Made by a program: the position numbers and the translations under genes
Shown: piece after piece, positions 58,997 to 64,000 of the stretch
Layout of the letters: every line of letters starts with the position of its first letter
How positions within the stretch are numbered: the stretch's first letter is position 1
Notes under the pieces: model-generated
Seen by the model: the letters and a program-made list of their open reading frames with translations, nothing else
The model's database searches: none
Told to the model about the DNA's origin: nothing
Origin: CAIMUM01 sp034429715
GTDB lineage: Bacteria; Chloroflexota; Dehalococcoidia; GIF9; UBA5629
Length of the DNA: 64,000 bases
Assembly (NCBI GenBank): GCA_034429715.1
Contig: DAOUFR010000058.1
Coordinates: 1-64,000 of the forward strand
Direction of reading: 5' to 3'

Positions 58997-60169
58997 TTAT
59001 CCCAGCGTCTCCAGGAATGCCTCAACCCTGGTTTTGATGGGCGCCAGCGATCGTTCGCTGTAATCGTGCTCGATATAGATACTGGGAATGCCCAGCGTAT
59101 CGAGATAGTGCCGCAGGTTGGGTACCTCGTAGCCATGAGTGTCGCAGTATTTGACGCTCTGCAGAATTGCGCCGTTGACTTTCCAGTCGGTGACGGCCTT
59201 CTTGATATAGTTGAACCTGCTGTCCAGGTCCCTGTCGTAGTTGCGCTCGAGCTCATGGTGCTTGGTATCGCGATAGGTGCGCGGGCACTTGAGATCGACC
59301 AGGTAGCGCTGCGCCAGGGAGTGCAGATTATAAGGTGCTTTAACGTCTGCCCAGAACGCTCTGGTGCCGACGCAGGTGTCATCGACTACGACGCTGGCAT
59401 CTGCGCTCTCTATGAGCTCATAAAGCGACGTATTGTCGAAAACCGGTCCCCATACCAGCAGGCGAGCCTTCTTTTTAGCAGGCTTTATTCTGCGTTCCCT
59501 GACCTCTTTGATGACGTCTTCCAGGAGTTCGTTGCCTTCATCCACGGGCAGGCTGAAAAGAGCCACCAGTACTTCTATATTCTCCACGGATGTCAGAAGG
59601 GGCGGATCCGACTTACGCAGATCGTAGAGCTCCCTCACCAGCTTGCGCTGTTTATTATGAAGCTCACAGGCTTTCTTCAGCTTGTCGTCGGTCAGCTTCT
59701 CCCCGGCCAGTTCTTCCAAGTGTCGTTTGAAGGAGTTGATCTGCCCTTCGAAGTAGTCGACGGCAGGTTCGTGGTCGGTATGGGGCACATCTATGAGATG
59801 GGAGAATGGTGCATCCTTGACATAATCACGCCAGGATATGACCAGGGTCATTCCGATATCGCAGGTATGCGCTCCTACGATGCCGTCCAGGAAGTTGAAT
59901 TTGCCTTTGAGTCCCAGGTCGATAATGCTGCGCAGGAAGGGGCAGACCACCGTGGTGGATACCTGGTCGGCGGCGGTGATCGGCTCGCTCATATCGCCGA
60001 AGACGCGGAAGGGCACCATGCCCAGCGCGCTGATGACCTCGACAGGCGGGTAGAGGCAGATATAGCCGATGATCTTCTTGCCGGCCTTGCGCAGCTCGCG
60101 CACGCGCCGCCCCCTGTCCGCATAGATCTCATGTGCTCTTGAAAGACCCTTGGTTGTAGCTATTACCAT
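58997..60169 (-). CDS. BzdN/BcrC-like subunit of benzoyl-CoA reductase / 2-hydroxyacyl-CoA dehydratase family
   Basis: 390 residues. GYICLYPPVEVISALGMVP at the N-terminus, VVCPFLRSII and GAHTCDIGMTL carry Cys38, Cys76 and Cys103, and ILQSVKYCDTHGYEVPNL lies near the C-terminus. Length and motifs match the smaller catalytic subunit. Nine bases separate it from the BzdQ-like gene. Whether the substrate is an aromatic CoA ester or a 2-hydroxyacyl-CoA cannot be fixed from sequence. Confidence 0.88.
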   Translation of the reverse strand: MVIATTKGLSRAHEIYADRGRRVRELRKAGKKIIGYICLYPPVEVISALGMVPFRVFGDMSEPITAADQVSTTVVCPFLRSIIDLGLKGKFNFLDGIVGAHTCDIGMTLVISWRDYVKDAPFSHLIDVPHTDHEPAVDYFEGQINSFKRHLEELAGEKLTDDKLKKACELHNKQRKLVRELYDLRKSDPPLLTSVENIEVLVALFSLPVDEGNELLEDVIKEVRERRIKPAKKKARLLVWGPVFDNTSLYELIESADASVVVDDTCVGTRAFWADVKAPYNLHSLAQRYLVDLKCPRTYRDTKHHELERNYDRDLDSRFNYIKKAVTDWKVNGAILQSVKYCDTHGYEVPNLRHYLDTLGIPSIYIEHDYSERSLAPIKTRVEAFLETLG

Positions 60170-60199
60170 CTCAATCTCCCGGTTTTTATTATTCTTGGC

Positions 60200-61561
60200 T
60201 TACCAGTCCAGTCCCTTGGATTTCCTGACCGTCCTGTAGTGGTTCATGGTCTGCTCGAAGGCCTCGGCCTTGGCCAGCACTTCCTGAGGATTGAAGACGC
60301 GTTTGTCGATGATGTCGCCCTCCACCCACAGGCTGGGTATATCCAGCTTGTCCTGCTCGAAGTGCTGTATCGTCCTGAGGCTGCAGCTGGCTGCGCGGCA
60401 GGAGATAAGCGGATGCATGAAGAAGCCGTCGGCCTTAAAGCCACGGGCGATCTTGAGGTAGGTTTCGACCACGGGATTGGAGATGCCGTCCTTCTTTGCA
60501 TCGGGGAAGATGTTGAACCAGAAATTGCGCGAGAAGCGCGCCAGCTTCTCGCAGGGATCGCTGACCTTGCTCAGGTCGAGCGGCCTGGTGTTATGGTAGC
60601 CGAAGCTCTCGAAGACGAAATTCCAGCCTTTCTCGGCCAGATTGTCAAAGAACTTGAGGCTGTGCCAGGGCGGGAGCTCGGCGAAGATCAGCCGGTATCT
60701 TTCCGGGAAGTTGATGCCCGATTCCCTGTTCTTGACACGCTCCTGCACCTCGGCCAGCATATCCTGGTACAGCTTGAGCGATACCTTCATATCGCCTGCA
60801 AAAAAGAGGGCGGGCGGCATGCTGCTCCAGAAGTCCGTGCTGTGCATGGGCCCGGGTATGGCCTTGCGGGCCTCGCCGATCTGCCAGGTGGTCTCGTGTA
60901 TTCTGGTAGCCAGGTCGATCAGCTCCTCCAGCTTGGCCCAGTCCATCTTTTTCTTCAGCAGCTTTTCCAGGAATTCTATAAAGTCCTTAATTTCCCTGGT
61001 GAGAAATTTAACCTGATAATCTTCCAGGTCCGCTTCAGTGCCTTCGAAAGTGGCCATCATGGGCATCTCGAGGCACCATTCAGGCGCATCGAAATATCGG
61101 GCCAGCGCCTGGAACCATTTGAAGCGGGCGTCGCAGATAATGCCCGAACCGAGCAGCAGCGCCGGTTTGGCCATGCCGCCCAGCGGCGCATCGGGCGGTA
61201 TCTTGCCGTTGTTTTCTTTCATCATGCGATAGGAGTAGCCGATGGTGCTCCTGCCGTATCCGCACATATGGGTGGGGAAGCCGTCGGAGTCCGACGCGTC
61301 CAGGAACGGCTCGGCTGCGCCCGAGGCCGCCAGAAGCGTGGCGTAGTTCTCGGGATAAACGATGTTAAGCCCCATGGCCTTGAGCGGGAGGTCGCCCTCC
61401 CAGTAATTGAGCATGGACCATACGGTCGGCTTGCCCTCGTTGCTGGCCTGCAGAGTGTTGACATAGTCCTGCTGTACCAGGTTGCGCAGCGGATACATGC
61501 TTTTCAGCCGGTTAATGGCTCTCTTCTTCTCGGTCTTGGCGGGAGTTGCGGTTTCACTCAT
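60200..61561 (-). CDS. BzdO/BcrB-like subunit of benzoyl-CoA reductase / 2-hydroxyacyl-CoA dehydratase family
   Basis: 453 residues, first gene of the operon. Cys100 (HMCGYGR), Cys143 (IICDARFKWF) and Cys388 (LISCRAASC) are the expected cluster ligands. Subunit sizes in this operon (453, 390, 295 and 260) fit the Azoarcus BzdONQP set better than Thauera Bcr, whose BcrA is much longer. It has a close paralogue at 53478. A ribosome site AAAGGGGTG precedes the ATG. Confidence 0.88.
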   Translation of the reverse strand: MSETATPAKTEKKRAINRLKSMYPLRNLVQQDYVNTLQASNEGKPTVWSMLNYWEGDLPLKAMGLNIVYPENYATLLAASGAAEPFLDASDSDGFPTHMCGYGRSTIGYSYRMMKENNGKIPPDAPLGGMAKPALLLGSGIICDARFKWFQALARYFDAPEWCLEMPMMATFEGTEADLEDYQVKFLTREIKDFIEFLEKLLKKKMDWAKLEELIDLATRIHETTWQIGEARKAIPGPMHSTDFWSSMPPALFFAGDMKVSLKLYQDMLAEVQERVKNRESGINFPERYRLIFAELPPWHSLKFFDNLAEKGWNFVFESFGYHNTRPLDLSKVSDPCEKLARFSRNFWFNIFPDAKKDGISNPVVETYLKIARGFKADGFFMHPLISCRAASCSLRTIQHFEQDKLDIPSLWVEGDIIDKRVFNPQEVLAKAEAFEQTMNHYRTVRKSKGLDW

Positions 61562-61679
61562 TTTGCACCCCTTTATGATTAGATATAAGTAACAGCTTTA
61601 ATACCAGAATTAAATCTTAGAATATCGCTGGCCTTATTGCAAAGACATGCATGAAACATTCATTCATCGGTTCGACCTG

Positions 61680-63197
61680 TCACTTTATCTGGCCGTCGTT
61701 CAGCATCTTGACCAGCTCTTTTTTCAGTATCTTTCCCATGGGGTTGCGCGGCACCTGTTGCAGTATATAGACGTGACGCGGCACCTTGAAGCGCGCCAGC
61801 TTGTCGCCTAAAAAGTCGGTGATATCCTTCTCGGTTAATGTCGTACCAGGCTTGGGCACCACGATGGCTACGGGTACCTCGCCCAGGCGGACGTCCCGCT
61901 GAGGCACCAGCGCGGCGTCGGCCACCGACGGATGTTTGTACATTATCTCTTCAACCTCGCGCGGGAATACCTTCTCGCCTCCGACGTTGATCAGCTCCTT
62001 CTTGCGGTCGACCATGAAGAAGTAGCCGTCCTTATCGTAATACCCCATGTCTCCGGTATGCAGCCATCCCCCGCGCAGCGTCTCGGCAGTCTCTTTGGGC
62101 TTTTTATAATAGCCTTTCATCACAATCGGGCCCTGGATGACCAACTCGCCCACCTCCCCTGCTGCCAGAAGCTTGCCCGATTCGTCCATGACGCCCACTT
62201 TCACGCCGGGATAGGCCAACCCGACGCTGCCCTGTTTGTAGGCGAGGCCTGAGCGCTGCATGGTGGCCGAGGCCGAGCATTCGGTCAGTCCCCAGGCCTC
62301 GAGTATCACGACGTTAAGTGCGGCAGAGGAGTCCTTCATGAGCTGCGCGGGCATGGCCGAAGCCCCGGAGATGCCTATTCGCAGTGAGGAGAGGTCGTAC
62401 TTGCCGCGGTCCGGATGGTTGATCAACATGAAATACATGGCAACCACCATGGGCAGGAAGGTGACCTTGTGTTTCTCGATCTGTTCGAAGATCTCGACGG
62501 GATTAAAGGGGTCCAGCAGCACGAACGATGAGCCGGTGACCAGCGAACAGAGTATCACGGTGATACCGAAGCCGTGGAATGCCGGGACCACCATAAGCGC
62601 GCGGTCGTTGTCCCCCAGTTTGAGCAGGCTGACGATGATGTCGGCATGGAAAAACAGGTTGGCGTGCGTCAGCATGGTACCCTTGGGTTCGCCGGTGGTG
62701 CCCGATGTGTAGAGGATCTCGACCACGTCTTTTTCCTTACACAGGGCCTTAAAAGGAGTCGACGGCGCCTCCGCCTCGAGCTTTGAGAACTCCAGACCTT
62801 CCCGGTAGGCGCCGTTTACGATCAGGTGTTTGAAGAGGGGTGGTTTATTTGTGATTTTGCTGAAGTGCTCGGCAAAGGCCGGATTTGCCACCAGGGCGAC
62901 CGAGTCGCTGTCCCGCAGCAGGTATTCCAGCTCCCGCTCCTTGTAAAAAATATTGACCGGCACGGCCACCGCTCCCAGGTAAGCACAGGCGAAATAGGTC
63001 ACGATGAACTCGGGACAGTTATTGAGCATGATGGCGACTTTGTCATCAGGTTTGACGCCGAGCTTTTTGAGGGCATGTGCGAACTTTTGCGCCCTGGTCA
63101 GAAGCTGGCTGTAGGTTACAGGCTGGTCCTTGTAAATTAGTGCAGGTTTGTCTCCAATCTTGGAGGCCCTGGCCTCCAGCATACCGGGCAGATGCAT
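61680..63197 (-). CDS. AMP-forming fatty-acid/aromatic-acid CoA ligase
   Basis: 505 residues. YTSGTTGEPKGTMLTH, EAWGLTECSA, GWLHTGDMGYYD, DRKKELINVGGEKVFP and VPRNPMGKILKKEL with the catalytic Lys. AGAGGAGG precedes the ATG. It stands 118 bases upstream of the reductase operon on the same strand and may supply its CoA-ester substrate. Confidence 0.92.
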   Translation of the reverse strand: MHLPGMLEARASKIGDKPALIYKDQPVTYSQLLTRAQKFAHALKKLGVKPDDKVAIMLNNCPEFIVTYFACAYLGAVAVPVNIFYKERELEYLLRDSDSVALVANPAFAEHFSKITNKPPLFKHLIVNGAYREGLEFSKLEAEAPSTPFKALCKEKDVVEILYTSGTTGEPKGTMLTHANLFFHADIIVSLLKLGDNDRALMVVPAFHGFGITVILCSLVTGSSFVLLDPFNPVEIFEQIEKHKVTFLPMVVAMYFMLINHPDRGKYDLSSLRIGISGASAMPAQLMKDSSAALNVVILEAWGLTECSASATMQRSGLAYKQGSVGLAYPGVKVGVMDESGKLLAAGEVGELVIQGPIVMKGYYKKPKETAETLRGGWLHTGDMGYYDKDGYFFMVDRKKELINVGGEKVFPREVEEIMYKHPSVADAALVPQRDVRLGEVPVAIVVPKPGTTLTEKDITDFLGDKLARFKVPRHVYILQQVPRNPMGKILKKELVKMLNDGQIK

Positions 63198-63380
63198 TTT
63201 AACCTCCTCTATGAGTTATCCGGACCTGATCAATATGGTGCTCTATGGAGGTACAGCCCCGCGAGGATCATAACAGGGCAGGCTGAGCCCGCATAAAATG
63301 GTAAAGCATCGCCTGTCGAAATGTAAAGAAGTATGTTTTTGTGTTTGAATGTTAACCACGCATCTCCCGCCGTCAGATAC

Positions 63381-63408
63381 TTGACTATTGATATCCTTCT
63401 GTTAGAAT
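63381..63408 (+). promoter_or_regulatory. Promoter candidate in the divergent 63198-63520 gap
   Basis: TTGACT at 63381-63386, 16-base spacer, TAGAAT at 63403-63408, directed at the gene starting at 63521. A small dyad GACTG-T-CAGTC follows at 63413-63423. The rest of this 323-base gap shows no gene, repeat or RNA that I can recognise. Confidence 0.45.
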
Positions 63409-63520
63409 AAGCGACTGTCAGTCAGTTATATCCAGCTTATTGCAGGGTGTTTTGCATAGCCTGGACTTGTCCTGGCATCGCAGTGAGAAGCTGCGATGAA
63501 TATCAGCAGGAGGTGCTGGG

Positions 63521-64000
63521 ATGAACCTGGCCAACCTTGTAGTTGAAGGGATCAGGAAATTCGGGGAATACCAGTGCTGTTATTTCGAGGGTAAATGGTA
63601 TACCAACGTTGAGTTGGATGAGATGTCCAGCCGCCTGGGCAACGCGCTCAAATCGATCGGCATCAGCAAGGGAGACCGCGTGGTCACGCAGCTGCCGAAC
63701 TGCCCTGAGATCGGCTGTGCGTTCAATGCCGCCTATAAAATCGGCGCCATTGCCGTGCCTATGAATCCCATATTGCGGCCGGACCAGATATCCCATATTT
63801 ACAGGGATTGCGGCGCCGGGGTGACCATAACGACTTCCGATTACCTGCCCTGGATCAGGGAGGCGCAGAAAAACGCGCCGGGCCTCAAGAACATAGTCCT
63901 GGTTGATAAGGACGATGAGCCGGGGGCACTCTCCTTGAGAAAGCTAATGGAGAGCTCCAGCAATGAATTGAAGGTGGAGGAAATGGATTCCGACGACCTG
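63521..64000 (+). CDS. AMP-forming acyl-CoA synthetase, 3'-truncated by window edge
   Basis: 160 residues visible, open to the last base. ATG at 63521 with AGGAGG 7 bases ahead. The N-terminal adenylation subdomain is clear: KGDRVVTQLPNCPEIGCAFN followed by AAYKIGAIAVPMNPILRPDQ, then HIYRDCGAGVTIT. The ATP-binding loop would lie beyond the edge. Fifth acyl-CoA or CoA-activating gene in the last 21 kb. Confidence 0.88.
   Translation, partial: MNLANLVVEGIRKFGEYQCCYFEGKWYTNVELDEMSSRLGNALKSIGISKGDRVVTQLPNCPEIGCAFNAAYKIGAIAVPMNPILRPDQISHIYRDCGAGVTITTSDYLPWIREAQKNAPGLKNIVLVDKDDEPGALSLRKLMESSSNELKVEEMDSDDL

Noticed and set aside
59066..61582. Antisense frames of 358 and 447 codons opposite the reductase subunits
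   Set aside because: Shadows of strongly supported genes in the opposite strand; no domain content.
1..64000. Search for CRISPR arrays, tRNA, rRNA, riboswitch, integrase or intact transposase
   Set aside because: No regularly spaced direct repeats of CRISPR type, no cloverleaf with CCA-like end, no rRNA stretches and no DDE or recombinase motifs found by reading.

Overview
The window comes from an anaerobic bacterium that lives by acyl-CoA chemistry. Oxygen-sensitive enzymes dominate: a benzoyl-CoA reductase / 2-hydroxyacyl-CoA dehydratase set with two ATP-dependent activators, two 4-hydroxybutyryl-CoA-dehydratase-like proteins that keep their [4Fe-4S] ligands, an indolepyruvate:ferredoxin oxidoreductase, a molybdenum-hydroxylase FAD subunit, and at least two beta-oxidation gene sets. 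My best guess is a non-dehalogenating Dehalococcoidia-like Chloroflexota from sediment or groundwater. This rests on the gene mix (acyl-CoA enzymes plus Ig-like/FHA membrane proteins). Desulfobacterota or another anaerobic phylum is not excluded. There is no rRNA, tRNA, CRISPR array or intact insertion sequence.

Layout. 1-5245: tail of a molybdenum hydroxylase FAD subunit, then an SCP2-like protein, a MoaD/ThiS-like protein, a GlcD/GlcF-like FAD + Fe-S oxidoreductase pair and a zinc alcohol dehydrogenase. 5487-17016, visibly AT-richer: a GPH-family symporter, a lipoprotein D-aminoacylase, a LivG remnant, an FrhB-like/IorA/IorB operon, a TetR regulator and two tandem AbfD-like proteins. 17244-25551, GC-richer housekeeping: purF-purM-purH, an unknown small gene, RidA, UgpQ, an orphan DNA methyltransferase, an ICMT/PEMT-like methyltransferase, hemolysin III and an MBL hydrolase. 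25697-29141: hydroxyacyl-CoA dehydrogenase, enoyl-CoA isomerase and an unusual lipoprotein (dead HtrA domain, Fn3-like domains, thioredoxin). 29206-36977: a Ser/Thr phospho-signalling island. 36979-40239: a crotonase, a CrtC/AttH-like protein and a HemN-like radical SAM protein. 40291-47987, AT-richer: TetR plus a six-gene beta-oxidation operon. 48054-56505: a minus-strand run of acyl-CoA ligase, HgdB-like protein, two MFS transporters, hydroxyacyl-CoA dehydrogenase, DUF35 and thiolase. 56574-61561: PadR and the Bzd-like reductase operon. 61680-64000: two divergent acyl-CoA ligases, the second cut by the window edge.

How it fits together. Carboxylates would be activated by several acyl-CoA ligases or by a CaiB-type CoA-transferase. 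They are then reduced or dehydrated by the Bzd/Hgd-like and AbfD-like radical enzymes and cleaved by hydratases, dehydrogenases and thiolases. IorAB with the FrhB-like protein and the Fe-S oxidoreductases probably balance ferredoxin and other electron carriers. Local regulators (two TetR, one PadR) sit beside dyad sites that could be their operators.

The most novel part is the signalling island. It has three single-pass membrane proteins, each with an exported N-terminal region and a cytoplasmic C-terminal FHA domain, plus a membrane-anchored Ser/Thr kinase without a sensor domain, a PP2C phosphatase, a zinc-ribbon FHA protein and a divergent FHA-winged-helix transcription factor. Two intergenic regions of the island each carry four tandem 11-bp units with a TGTCA core, at the same 20-bp distance from a -10 hexamer. 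This is what one would expect of a PhoB-type DNA-binding domain regulating its own signalling genes.
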